DNA from: Actinorhabdospora filicis | GTDB taxonomy: Bacteria > Actinomycetota > Actinomycetes > Mycobacteriales > Micromonosporaceae | Direction: 5' to 3' | DNA: 64,000 nt | NCBI RefSeq assembly: GCF_030269765.1 | Contig: NZ_BSTX01000008.1 | Coordinates: 111,432 to 175,431, forward strand | In this document: one piece after another, positions 33,706 to 41,651 of the stretch | Layout of the letters: the number at the start of each line of letters is the position of its first letter | How positions within the stretch are numbered: the stretch's first letter is position 1 | Made by a program: the position numbers and the translations under genes | The notes under the pieces: generated by a model | Told to the model about the DNA's origin: nothing | Seen by the model: only the letters and a program-made list of their open reading frames with translations | Database searches by the model: none

Positions 33706-33790
33706 ACATCGACGATAGGCCCTCAAGCACCCTGTGACGCGAATCGCCCGGCCTGTCGCAAACACCGCTTCAGGAGCAGAATCGGGTGCC

Positions 33791-34627
33791 ATGGGCATCT
33801 CTTCGATCAACCCGATCGTCATCCCCACCGAGGCCGGCACCTTCGACGGCCTCGCCGCCGGGCCCGAGGAGGGGACGCCGGTCCTGCTCCTGCACGGCTT
33901 CCCGCAGTTCTCCGTCCAGTGGGAGCACCAGCTCGCCGCGCTCGCCGCGGCCGGATACCGGGCGGTGGCGCCCGACCAGCGCGGCTACAGCCGCGGTGTC
34001 CGTCCCGCCGAGGTCACCGCATACGCCGCCCCGCACCTGATCGGCGACGTCCTGCGCATCGCCGGGGCCCTCGGCTGGGACGGCTTCCACGTCGTCGGCC
34101 ACGACTGGGGCGCGGCGGTCGCCTGGCTGACCGCGATCACCGTGCCGGACCGCGTCCGCAGCGTCACCGCCGTCTCCATTCCCCACCCCGGAGCCTTCGG
34201 GCGCGCCATCCGTGAGGACCCCGAGCAGCAGCGCAAGTCGGCGTACATGGACCTGTTCCGCCAGCCCTCGCCCATCCCGGAGCAGGCCGTGCTGGCCGAG
34301 TTCAACCGCTTCGGGATGCCCGAGAAGCGCGTGAAGGAGTACCGCGACCGCTTCGCCACCGAACCGGGACTGCTCACCGCCGCGCTCAACTGGTACCGCG
34401 CGATGGGCACCGGTGGCGACCGGCCAGGCCAGTGCGAGGTTCCCGCGCTGTTCATCGCCAGCGACGCCGACGTGGCGGTGGCGATGTCCGGCGTCCACGA
34501 CACCGTCAACTGGGTGAGCGGGCCCTACCGGCTGGAGATCCTGGAGGGCGTCGGCCACTTCGTGCCCGAGGAGGCCGCGGAGGAGACCTCGCGGCTGCTG
34601 CTGGAGCACCTGGCCGTGTACCGGTGA
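33791..34627 (+). CDS. Alpha/beta hydrolase, epoxide hydrolase / haloalkane dehalogenase type
   Basis: 278 residues. HGFPQF (oxyanion region) at 35-40, nucleophile Asp105 in VVGHDWGAAV, and catalytic His in GVGHFVPEE near the end. The aspartate nucleophile, instead of serine, marks the epoxide hydrolase/dehalogenase group. Cytoplasmic, no signal peptide. An upstream in-frame ATG at 33734 would add 19 residues of low similarity; 33791 is preferred because homologues begin close to there. Substrate unknown. Confidence 0.88.
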   Translation: MGISSINPIVIPTEAGTFDGLAAGPEEGTPVLLLHGFPQFSVQWEHQLAALAAAGYRAVAPDQRGYSRGVRPAEVTAYAAPHLIGDVLRIAGALGWDGFHVVGHDWGAAVAWLTAITVPDRVRSVTAVSIPHPGAFGRAIREDPEQQRKSAYMDLFRQPSPIPEQAVLAEFNRFGMPEKRVKEYRDRFATEPGLLTAALNWYRAMGTGGDRPGQCEVPALFIASDADVAVAMSGVHDTVNWVSGPYRLEILEGVGHFVPEEAAEETSRLLLEHLAVYR

Positions 34628-34770
34628 TCGGGGCGTCGTAGAAGAACGCCGGGACGCCGTGGCGTCGTCCGTGCCCGCGAGGCCGGCGGCGTCGCGGCAC
34701 CGGTCCGGCGGCCGACTGCCCGGGGGAGATGACGACCGGCGGGGCGGCGCCGGCGTCTCACCTGTCGGGG

Positions 34771-35010
34771 TTACGGGCAGATCTGCGAGACGACCTCGCA
34801 CCGGCGGCGGCCGGTCCACACGTAATCGCCCCAGCAGTCGATCTCGTACTCGGCGCGGATGATCTCGGCGTGGTGTCCGGGCGTGCAAGGGCAGTAGCCG
34901 ATGGTCTGCCAGACCCTGGTGCCGGTTCCGGGAGTGCAGGCTCCGGCGGCGGACGCGGGGATCAGCGCGAACAGCAGTCGATCGGCGGCGCGCGTGATGA
35001 GACGTTTCAT
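34771..35010 (-). CDS. Small secreted Cys-rich peptide (six Cys)
   Basis: 79 residues, ATG with GGGAGGTG 2-6 bases upstream. The basic N-terminus MKRLITRAADRLLFALIPAS looks like a short signal or leader ending A-G-A before Cys25. The rest has six cysteines (25, 40, 42, 59, 71, 78), three Trp and many charged residues, consistent with a disulfide-stabilised secreted peptide. I do not recognise a family. Its N-terminus matches that of the 4136-4303 peptide in the pattern MK-(R)LI-x3-ADRL(L/M) and in the position of the first Cys. No peptidase gene is adjacent; it is convergent with the hydrolase gene. Confidence 0.72.
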   Translation of the reverse strand: MKRLITRAADRLLFALIPASAAGACTPGTGTRVWQTIGYCPCTPGHHAEIIRAEYEIDCWGDYVWTGRRRCEVVSQICP

Positions 35011-35104
35011 GTCACCTCCCTCGGGGGTATGGGGAGGCCGATCGTAGCCGGGTCCAGTGTGGACGGTCGATCGAGATTCGCCGGGAGAGCCGTCCGGGGG
35101 TGTG

Positions 35105-35137
35105 AAAAGGCCCCCGGACCGGAGTCCGGGGGCCTTT
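35105..35137 (-). terminator. Terminator of first initiator tRNA
   Basis: Perfect 14-bp stem (35106-35119 with 35124-35137), 4-base loop, followed on the minus strand by TTTTCAC. Lies directly after the tRNA's 3' end. Confidence 0.88.
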
Positions 35138-35141
35138 CACG

Positions 35142-35218
35142 TGGTAGCGGGGACAGGATTTGAACCTGTGACCTCTGGGTTATGAGCCCAGCGAGCTACC
35201 GAACTGCTCCACCCCGCG
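35142..35218 (-). tRNA. Initiator tRNA-fMet (CAU), copy 1, CCA encoded
   Basis: Cloverleaf starts CGCGGGG and ends CCCCGCT-A-CCA. Anticodon CAT in the stem-loop GGGCTCATAACCC; three G-C pairs next to the anticodon loop and an unpaired first base (C1 opposite T72) mark the bacterial initiator. CCA is encoded. A -10-like TATGCT lies about 19 bases upstream. Confidence 0.95.
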
Positions 35219-35422
35219 TCGCTTGAGTGCTTGGAAAGCATACCCTGTGCCGTCGTGGGCGGTTCCACCCGTCCGGCGGAAGGGCTTCGGCTCGCTCGTG
35301 GTCCTTCTCGGACATCCGCTCACGCGGCTCGAACGGGTCCTCGGCGAGGCCGCACAGGACGGGGAAGGCCCCGGCGAACGGCCGACGGACGCCCGTTCGC
35401 CGAAGCCGTCCGAGGGCGAGAA

Positions 35423-35454
35423 AAAGACCCCCGGACCGGAGTCCGAGGGTCTTT
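35423..35454 (-). terminator. Terminator of second initiator tRNA
   Basis: 14-bp stem with one mismatch (35423-35436 with 35441-35454). Duplicate of the hairpin after copy 1; followed by TTTTTCTC on the minus strand. Confidence 0.82.
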
Positions 35455-35458
35455 CACG

Positions 35459-35535
35459 TGGTAGCGGGGACAGGATTTGAACCTGTGACCTCTGGGTTAT
35501 GAGCCCAGCGAGCTACCGAACTGCTCCACCCCGCG
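35459..35535 (-). tRNA. Initiator tRNA-fMet (CAU), copy 2, CCA encoded
   Basis: Identical in sequence to the copy 317 bases away, including encoded CCA. The conservation extends about 25 bases upstream (GTCGCTTGAGTGCTTGGAAA on the plus strand) and into the terminator, while the spacer between the copies has diverged. The -10-like element here is TATGGT. Confidence 0.95.
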
Positions 35536-35677
35536 TCGCTTGAGTGCTTGGAAACCATACCCCGGGCCGTCGTGATCGACAAATCCGGGGGGTCTCCCTC
35601 CGTTCACCGCCCGGTCAGGACGGTCGATATCACCCGTTTCGCGGGTTTATGGTCGCCTCTGCCGCGATGATCGGGGC

Positions 35678-36532
35678 ATGAGTCAACCGTATGGGCCGGT
35701 CTCGCCGGCCGACATCAGGCCCAAGACCACCTGGTACTGGGTGGCGGGGATCATCGCCGTGGTCGGGATCCTGCTCGGCTGCGGCGCGCTGCTGCTGACC
35801 GGGAAGCTGTGGTCGAACGCGCTGCCGGACGCCAAGAACACGTTCGCGTCGGGTGAGCCGATGACGGTGAAGGTGGACGAGGGCGAGGAGAAGCTCATCT
35901 ACGTCCAGTTGCCCTACATCGAGAACGGCAACAAGACCGCGCCGCCGAACGTGACGGCGTGCGAGGCCGGTCCGGAGGTGACGCTGGGGACGCCCGGCTA
36001 CGACCTGATGCTGCCGGACTCGCAGGCCAAGCGCGAGTGGCAGGCGGTCATGACGATGTCGGCCTCGGCCGCCGGGTCCTACCAGATCGTGTGCGTGCAG
36101 ACCGACGGGACGCTGGCCGTCTACGGCATCGGGTCGATGCCGTTCGGCGGGGCGATCCTGGCGGGCGCGGGCAGCCTGCTGGTCGGCATCGGCCTGCCGT
36201 GTGTGTGCATCGTGGTCGCGCTGATCATCGTGATCGTGGTCATCGTGCGCCGCCGGAGCGCGCGCCGCCGGCTGAGCGGTGGCGGCGCGGCGGTGGACGA
36301 GGCGATCCGTCGGGAGCAGCAGCGGGGTAGCGAGCCGCCGCAGTACTCGACGCCGCCGCCGACCTCGGAGCGGTACAGCCCGCCGCCGACGTCGCCGGTC
36401 CCGCCGCCTCCGCCGCCCCCGTCGGACCCGTACGCGGCCCCCGAGGGCACGCAGGACCCGTACACGCCGCCCTCGGACCCGACGGCACCGCCGGAGCCCC
36501 CGAAGCCGGGTGAGGAGCCGAGGAACCCTTAG
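35678..36532 (+). CDS. Hypothetical membrane protein with Pro-rich C-terminal tail
   Basis: 284 residues. Short N-terminal tail, a helix (about 20-42), an extracytoplasmic beta-like region (about 55-150) with Cys pairs, two close helices (about 155-190) and a long cytoplasmic tail rich in Pro, Ser and Tyr (PPPTSERYSPPPTSPVPPPP). The tail resembles those of actinobacterial proteins annotated only as hypothetical. It overlaps the convergent transporter gene by 4 bases. Function unknown. Confidence 0.75.
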   Translation: MSQPYGPVSPADIRPKTTWYWVAGIIAVVGILLGCGALLLTGKLWSNALPDAKNTFASGEPMTVKVDEGEEKLIYVQLPYIENGNKTAPPNVTACEAGPEVTLGTPGYDLMLPDSQAKREWQAVMTMSASAAGSYQIVCVQTDGTLAVYGIGSMPFGGAILAGAGSLLVGIGLPCVCIVVALIIVIVVIVRRRSARRRLSGGGAAVDEAIRREQQRGSEPPQYSTPPPTSERYSPPPTSPVPPPPPPPSDPYAAPEGTQDPYTPPSDPTAPPEPPKPGEEPRNP

Positions 36533-37464
36533 ACCGTGTCGCGCACGGGGGTGCGGGTGCTCCCGGGCTGCGGTGATGACACCGGCGGTGGCGCGGACGC
36601 CTGCGCGACGGCGGCCTCTTCGAGGGGCCGCCGTTCGTGCGCCTGGGGTTCGGCGTAGCGGGTGAGGGCGATGATCGCGCCCAGCGTCACCAGGAAGCCC
36701 AGGGCGGCCAGCCACTCGCGGCCGGGCGCGATCTGGTCGCCCAGCAGCAGCAGGCCCACGACGGCGGCGGGCGCGGCGAACGCGGCGTCCATGGACGCCA
36801 CCGAGGCGGTGGTGCTGCCGCGCTGCATCGCCATCGCCAGCAGGAGCTGGCCGGTGAGCGAGTAGATGATCATCAGGTAGAGCAGCGGGTCGGTCACGAA
36901 CGCGACCGGGTCGCCGAAGTTGGCCAGGGGCCGCGAGGCCACCGAGGCCGCGCCGAACGCGAGCCCCGCCAGCCCGCCCAGGACCACCGAGCCGGTGACG
37001 CCCTGCAGCCGCGCGCAGAAGTACCCGGCGACGGCGATGCCGACCAGGATCACCACCAGCGCGATGATCGCGGCGGGCGTGAGCTGGTCCGAGGGCGAGG
37101 GCCGCGCCGAGACCACCAGCGCGACGATGCCCAGGGACATGACCGTGAGCAGCAGGATCTCCGAGCGCGGCAGCCGCCACTTGAGGATCAGCACGCCCAG
37201 GACGGCGGTGATGCCGATCCCGGCGGCCACGCTGGCCTGCACCAGGAACAGCGGCAGGTACCCGCGGGCCATGAACGCGAGGATGAAGCCGAGGCTCTGC
37301 AGCGCGACGCCCAGGACGTAGGTCTTGTGCGCGGCCAGCCGCCACAGCAGCCGTGGGGAGAACGACTGCTGCGCCTTGACCTTGTTGGCGGCGATGGCCT
37401 GCAGGAAGTTCGCTACCCCGTAGGTGACGATCATCGCCGCGAGGTAGAACCAGCCCGCGCTCAT
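36529..37464 (-). CDS. DMT/EamA-like membrane transporter
   Basis: 311 residues with about ten membrane helices in two similar halves: GWFYLAAMIVTYGVANFLQA and related helices in the first, VTGSVVLGGLAGLAFGAASV onward in the second. The N-terminal Met-Ser-Ala helix, QAIAANK and the SLGFILAFMARG loop match the drug/metabolite transporter superfamily. The C-terminal 45 residues are Pro/Ala-rich and cytoplasmic. Start MM; the second Met (37464) is used. Substrate unknown. Confidence 0.82.
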   Translation of the reverse strand: MSAGWFYLAAMIVTYGVANFLQAIAANKVKAQQSFSPRLLWRLAAHKTYVLGVALQSLGFILAFMARGYLPLFLVQASVAAGIGITAVLGVLILKWRLPRSEILLLTVMSLGIVALVVSARPSPSDQLTPAAIIALVVILVGIAVAGYFCARLQGVTGSVVLGGLAGLAFGAASVASRPLANFGDPVAFVTDPLLYLMIIYSLTGQLLLAMAMQRGSTTASVASMDAAFAAPAAVVGLLLLGDQIAPGREWLAALGFLVTLGAIIALTRYAEPQAHERRPLEEAAVAQASAPPPVSSPQPGSTRTPVRDTV

Positions 37465-37534
37465 CACCAGGCGAGAATAGTCCGCGTTGGCGGCTCGCCG
37501 CCGCTCAGCCGGGCAAGATCACCCTTGCCGCAGG

Positions 37535-38128
37535 TCACAGCTCGGCCAGCCGGGCGGCCAGGTCACGGAACGCGCGGCCGCGGTGGCTGAGCGCGTCCTT
37601 GACCTCCGGGGCCAGCTCGGCGGTGGTCACCTCGTGGCCCTCGGGCACGAAAACCGGGTCGTAACCGAAGCCGTTCTCCCCGCGCGGCTCACGGATGATC
37701 CGGCCCCGGACCTCGCCCAGCGCGACCAGCTCGGTCCCGTCCGGGTGGACGTAGGCGGCGGCACACACGAACGCGCCACCCCGGTGCTCGTCGGGGACGT
37801 CGCCGATCTGCCCGAGCATCAGCTCCAGGTTCGCCCGGTCGTCGCCGTGGCGTCCCGACCAGCGCGCGGAGAAGACCCCCGGCATGCCGTTGAGGGCGTC
37901 CACGGTGATGCCGGAGTCGTCGGCCATCGCCGGCAGACCGGTGTACCGGACCGCCTCGCGCGCCTTCAGCAGCGCGTTCCCGGCGAAGGTGAGCTCGGTC
38001 TCGGGCGCCTCCGGGTACTCCGGGACGTCGTCGAGGCCGACGAGCTCGATCGAGGGCGCCACCTCGGCGAGGATGCGGCGCAGCTCCTTGAGCTTCTTGG
38101 CGTTGCGGCTGGCCAGCACGGTCTTCAT
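37535..38128 (-). CDS. rdgB: XTP/dITP diphosphatase (RdgB/HAM1)
   Basis: 197 residues starting MKTVLASRNAKKLKELRRIL, with ELTFAGNALLKAREA, ADDSGITVDALNGMPGVFSARW, GENGFGYDPVFVP and the closing SHRGRAF. It hydrolyses non-canonical purine nucleotides (dITP, XTP) to monophosphates to protect DNA. The ATG overlaps the stop of rph by 4 bases, a standard actinobacterial pairing (Rv1340-Rv1341). Frames extending further upstream on this strand are shadows of rph. Confidence 0.97.
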   Translation of the reverse strand: MKTVLASRNAKKLKELRRILAEVAPSIELVGLDDVPEYPEAPETELTFAGNALLKAREAVRYTGLPAMADDSGITVDALNGMPGVFSARWSGRHGDDRANLELMLGQIGDVPDEHRGGAFVCAAAYVHPDGTELVALGEVRGRIIREPRGENGFGYDPVFVPEGHEVTTAELAPEVKDALSHRGRAFRDLAARLAEL

Positions 38129-38856
38129 CGGCTCAGCAGCGCCTTCACCTGCATGCCGGTGAGCTCCTTGCAGCCCTTGGCGGCCAGGTCGAGCATCGCG
38201 TCCAGCGCCGCCCGGTCGAAGACGTTGTCCTCGCCGGTGCCCTGAACCTCGACGAACTCGCCGTCGCCGGTGCACACCACGTTCATGTCGACCTCGGCGG
38301 CCACGTCCTCCTTGTAGCAGAGGTCGAGGCGGGCCTGGCCGGAGATGACGCCCACCGACACCGCGGCCACCGACCGCTTCAGGACGTTCTCGGGACGCCG
38401 GACCTTCTTCTCGTTGCCGATCCAGGTGATCGCGTCCTGCAGCGCCACGTAGGCGCCGGTGATCGCGGCGGTGCGGGTGCCGCCGTCGGCCTGCAGGACG
38501 TCGCAGTCGAGGGTGATGGTGTGCTCGCCGAGGGCCTTCATGTCCACGCAGGCGCGCAGGCTGCGGCCGATCAGGCGGGAGATCTCGTGCGTCCGGCCGC
38601 CGATCTTGCCCTTGATGGACTCGCGGTCGCCGCGCGTGTGCGTGGCGCGCGGCAGCATCGAGTACTCCGCGGTGACCCATCCGCCCTGCCCGGTGCCCCG
38701 GCGCCAGCGCGGGACGCCGTCGGTGACGCTCGCGGTGCACAGCACGCGCGTCCCGCCGAACTCGACGAGCACCGAGCCCTCCGGGTGGTCGGTCCAGTTG
38801 CGCTTGAAGGTCACGGGACGAAGCGCGTCGGGTGCGCGGCCATCGGGTCTGCTCAC
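38125..38856 (-). CDS. rph: Ribonuclease PH
   Basis: 243 residues. MSRPDGRAPDALRPVTFKRN, GTRVLCTASV, ATHTRGDRES and LDCDVLQADGGTRTAAITGA, plus ALSAVSVG-type strands, are all present. It trims the 3' ends of tRNA precursors by phosphorolysis. Upstream of rdgB with a 4-base overlap; the ATG at 38856 is supported by the family's standard N-terminus. The gene upstream is tRNA-Leu, about 360 bases away. Confidence 0.97.
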   Translation of the reverse strand: MSRPDGRAPDALRPVTFKRNWTDHPEGSVLVEFGGTRVLCTASVTDGVPRWRRGTGQGGWVTAEYSMLPRATHTRGDRESIKGKIGGRTHEISRLIGRSLRACVDMKALGEHTITLDCDVLQADGGTRTAAITGAYVALQDAITWIGNEKKVRRPENVLKRSVAAVSVGVISGQARLDLCYKEDVAAEVDMNVVCTGDGEFVEVQGTGEDNVFDRAALDAMLDLAAKGCKELTGMQVKALLSR

Positions 38857-39216
38857 AGGAGCAGGGTATCGGGTGCGGGCGTGAGCCGGGCTCGCGGCGT
38901 GTGGAAGCGCGCACGAAGGGGCGACACCGGAGCGGCGAGCGTGGCCGGACGATCACCCGGAAGACGGACCGGAGCGAACGCGCCCCGGCCGGACGGAGAC
39001 GGCCCGAGAGCGGGGACACCCACCCCGCGCGACCCGGACGGCGGGACGGCCCGAAGCCGGAGACGCCCACTCACCGCAACCCACGGCAGAGGGGGAGTTT
39101 GAGGGTGGAGACGAAGTCGCCCCCTCAGGAAGGGGGAGCGGGAGTCTGAGGGTGGAGACGGCAGTCGCCCCCTCAGGAGGGAGGAGTCGCCCCCTCAGGC
39201 AAGGGGAGCACAGTTG
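38857..39216. repeat. Intergenic stretch with three imperfect repeats beside tRNA-Leu
   Basis: No gene is visible. From about 39094 to 39206, a block of about 45 bases recurs twice, with a shorter third copy. Each full copy is a TGAGGGTGGAGAC stretch followed by GTCGCCCCCTCAGG, so every copy can fold into a TGAGGG/CCCTCA hairpin. Upstream of that the strand is only GC-rich. Confidence 0.6.
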
Positions 39217-39298
<82 letters not shown>

Positions 39299-39342
39299 GC
39301 GGCCGCGCCGTCCCCGGCGCGGCCTTGTCGAAGTCTAGTCGG

Positions 39343-39819
39343 TCAGTCGGAGTCGAGCCCCAGGTCCTTGCGCAGCTTCGCCACGTGCCCCGTCGCCCGC
39401 ACGTTGTACTGGGCGAGGGCGATCTCGCCGTCTTCGTCGATGACGAATGTGGACCGAATGACGCCCTGGACCACGCGCCCGTAGTTCTTCTTCTCGCCGA
39501 AGGCGCCGTAGGCGGTCAGGACCTTCTTCTCGGGGTCCGACAGCAGCGGGAACGTGAGCGCGTCGCGCTCGCGGAACTTCGCCAGCTTCTCCGGCTTGTC
39601 GGGGGACAGCCCGAGGACCTCGTAGCCGGCCGCCTGGAGGCTGGCCAGGGAGTCGCGGAAGTCGCAGGCCTGCTTGGTGCAGCCCGGCGTCATCGCCGAC
39701 GGGTAGACGTAGAGGATGACCTTCCGGCCGCGCAGGCCGGACAGGGTCACGTCCTGCCCCTCGTCGGTGGGCAGGGTGAAGTCGGGCGCGGTGTCGCCCG
39801 TTTGAAGCCGATCGGTCAC
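39343..39819 (-). CDS. bcp: Thioredoxin-dependent thiol peroxidase (Bcp/PrxQ)
   Basis: 158 residues. APDFTLPTDEGQDVTLSGLR, then PSAMTPGCTKQACDFRD with peroxidatic Cys47 and resolving Cys52 five residues later, the Bcp/PrxQ alpha-helix arrangement. PRGVIRSTFVIDEDG-type strand and typical length support it. Reduces hydroperoxides in the cytoplasm, recycled by thioredoxin. PSAMTPGC has Ala instead of the usual Lys/Asn (P-K-x-x-TPGC), a common variation. Confidence 0.95.
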   Translation of the reverse strand: MTDRLQTGDTAPDFTLPTDEGQDVTLSGLRGRKVILYVYPSAMTPGCTKQACDFRDSLASLQAAGYEVLGLSPDKPEKLAKFRERDALTFPLLSDPEKKVLTAYGAFGEKKNYGRVVQGVIRSTFVIDEDGEIALAQYNVRATGHVAKLRKDLGLDSD

Positions 39820-39847
39820 GGGCCCGACCCTACCGCCAGGGGACGAC

Positions 39848-39879
39848 AGGAGGCCGCCGGACGCGTCCGGCGGCCTCCT
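39848..39879. terminator. Long perfect hairpin between S1 protease and bcp
   Basis: 14-bp perfect inverted repeat (39848-39861 with 39866-39879) around a CGCG centre, 15 bases after the S1 protease stop. GC-rich, no U-run. Confidence 0.7.
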
Positions 39880-39894
39880 TCGATCATGCGGGGG

Positions 39895-41409
39895 TTAAGG
39901 CTTGGTCAGCCCCAGCGCGTACGCCCCGCCACCGCTGTACGAGTACACGCGGTACCGGTAGTAACCGGCCGTCCCGGAGTAGCTGATGGTCTCCTGGCTG
40001 CTGGAGCTGTCGGAGGTCGCCACGTCGGTCCAGGCGCTCCCGTTCCACTTCTGCAGGTACAGGTCGAAGTCGGTGCCGCTGGGGCCCTGGAGGCACGCGG
40101 AGTGCGTCCCGGACACCGTCGACTGGTAGTAGGAGTTGTTCGGCTGGTAGGCCTGCTGGCCGGTGCCGGACAGGGAACCCGAGTAGTTGTTCGGGTGGGT
40201 GCCGCAGGTGCCGGGGCCCGGGCCGGGGCCGCTGCCGCTGGTCTTGAGGGTCGCGCCGGAGGCCGAGAGGGCCTCGCCGACGGGCTGGAAGTAGGTCGTG
40301 CCGCCGGAGGAGCAGTTGCCCGAACCGCCGGAGGTCATGCCCTGCGCCGAGGCGCCGGAGATGAACGAGCCGCCGGAGTCGCCGGGCTCGGCGCACACGT
40401 TGGTGCGCGTCACGCCGGACACGGTGCCCTGCGGGTAGGTCACCGACGTGTTCAGCTGCTGCACGGAGCCGCAGTGGTAGCCGGTGGTCGAGCCCGAGCG
40501 GCAGATCGAGGAGCCGACCGGCGCGACATTGGCGTCGGCGACCTCCTGGCTGTTGCCCTGCACGCGCGGCGAGGCGGTCCAGCCTGCGCCGGCGTCGATG
40601 TAGGAGTAGTCGTTGCCGGGGAAGGACGAGAGGACGAAGGTGCCGGGGGAGCCGGTGCCGGAGGTCACCGAGGCGCCGGTGGAGCCGCAGTGCCCGGCGC
40701 TGACGAACCCGTCGCCGCGGCTGGGGTGGACCACGGAGAAACCGACGGAGCAGCGCGAGGAGGTGTTGATGTAGTACGCCGTGCCGCCGACGATGTCGGC
40801 GAAGGGCCGCGGGGTCTCGCCGGCGACCTCGACGCGCAGGGCGTTCGCCGGAACGCCCAGCTTGACCGCCCACGCGCGCGCGTCGCCGGTGGCGCGCTGC
40901 CTGGCGAGGACGACGACCTTGTTCGACGTGATGTCCACGTGCCAGCCGGTGACGCCGGCCGGTGCCGAGGAGTCGTCCAGGAGGCGCTGGTAGCCGGTCA
41001 GCGTCTTCTGTGCGTAGGTGACCAGGGTCGGGGTGTACCCCAGGGCCTCGACCTTGCCGAAGGCCGCGGGCGTCGTGACGGCCACGTAGACGGTCGAGGT
41101 GCCGTCCCCGATCCAGAGGCCGCCGTAGGTCTTGTCGAGGGCGAGCGCGACGCCGGGCTGCGCCGTCATCGCCAGTTTCTCGGTGGTCAGGCGATCCAGG
41201 ACCTGGTCGGCGGTGAAGCCGAAGGTCCGGCCGAGCTCGGCGACCATGCCGGGGGCGATGGTGGCCGCGAGCCGATCGCGGGTCTGCTCGCGCAAGGTCT
41301 GCGCGGGGTCGGCGGCCGCGACACCGCTGGTGACGGTGAGCGCGGTGGCGCCGATGACGAGTGCCGCGGCGACGGCGGCGATGCGGGGTAAGGCTAAGAG
41401 CTGTCGCAT
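39895..41409 (-). CDS. Secreted S1 serine protease, streptogrisin/alpha-lytic type, with C-terminal domain
   Basis: 504 residues. Signal peptide to about residue 33 (GVAAA-D), an alpha-lytic-type propeptide (about 35-205), then the mature chymotrypsin-like domain starting near ADIVGGTAYYI. Catalytic His240 (VSAGHC), Asp267 (GNDYSY) and Ser345 (EPGDSGG) with paired cysteines 220/241 and 303/313. A GPGPGPG linker near 395 leads to a C-terminal beta domain (about 400-504; SGTDFDLYLQKWNGSAWT), of the PPC-like type. Exported protease; pre-domain folding assistance expected. Confidence 0.95.
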   Translation of the reverse strand: MRQLLALPRIAAVAAALVIGATALTVTSGVAAADPAQTLREQTRDRLAATIAPGMVAELGRTFGFTADQVLDRLTTEKLAMTAQPGVALALDKTYGGLWIGDGTSTVYVAVTTPAAFGKVEALGYTPTLVTYAQKTLTGYQRLLDDSSAPAGVTGWHVDITSNKVVVLARQRATGDARAWAVKLGVPANALRVEVAGETPRPFADIVGGTAYYINTSSRCSVGFSVVHPSRGDGFVSAGHCGSTGASVTSGTGSPGTFVLSSFPGNDYSYIDAGAGWTASPRVQGNSQEVADANVAPVGSSICRSGSTTGYHCGSVQQLNTSVTYPQGTVSGVTRTNVCAEPGDSGGSFISGASAQGMTSGGSGNCSSGGTTYFQPVGEALSASGATLKTSGSGPGPGPGTCGTHPNNYSGSLSGTGQQAYQPNNSYYQSTVSGTHSACLQGPSGTDFDLYLQKWNGSAWTDVATSDSSSSQETISYSGTAGYYRYRVYSYSGGGAYALGLTKP

Positions 41410-41583
41410 GAGAGGGGTCCTGCTTTCGTGTGGTGAGAGATCACAGGAGGGTTACCGGGTGTTTCCGGGAATGCCGTATGTCCGGAGTGGCACCACTCTA
41501 GCGACCAAGACCGTTTTGGGGCAGTTGGTGCCAGTCAGTGAACCTGGGAAAGTTCCTTGCCGATTCCAAGTGTGTCGGACTTG

Positions 41584-41600
41584 TTGCAAAGACCTTGCAA
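41584..41600 (+). promoter_or_regulatory. Nur box (nickel-responsive Fur-family operator)
   Basis: TTGCAA-AGACC-TTGCAA, exactly the consensus tTGCaa-N5-ttGCAA described for Nur in Streptomyces coelicolor. It lies 52 bases before cbiM, in the only promoter region of the operon. Repression at high nickel is predicted. The same element explains why no B12 riboswitch is seen here. Confidence 0.75.
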
Positions 41601-41651
41601 ATACGGGTCTAGAGTCAGAGCCCCCTGCCCCTCGGTTACGGAAGGTCTCTC

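Noticed and set aside
35223..35502. Short frames between the two initiator tRNAs
   Set aside because: They run through the tRNA genes and terminators; no coding bias.
41526..41651. Cobalamin riboswitch ahead of cbiM
   Set aside because: No B12-box-like conserved sequence found; the Nur box accounts for control.
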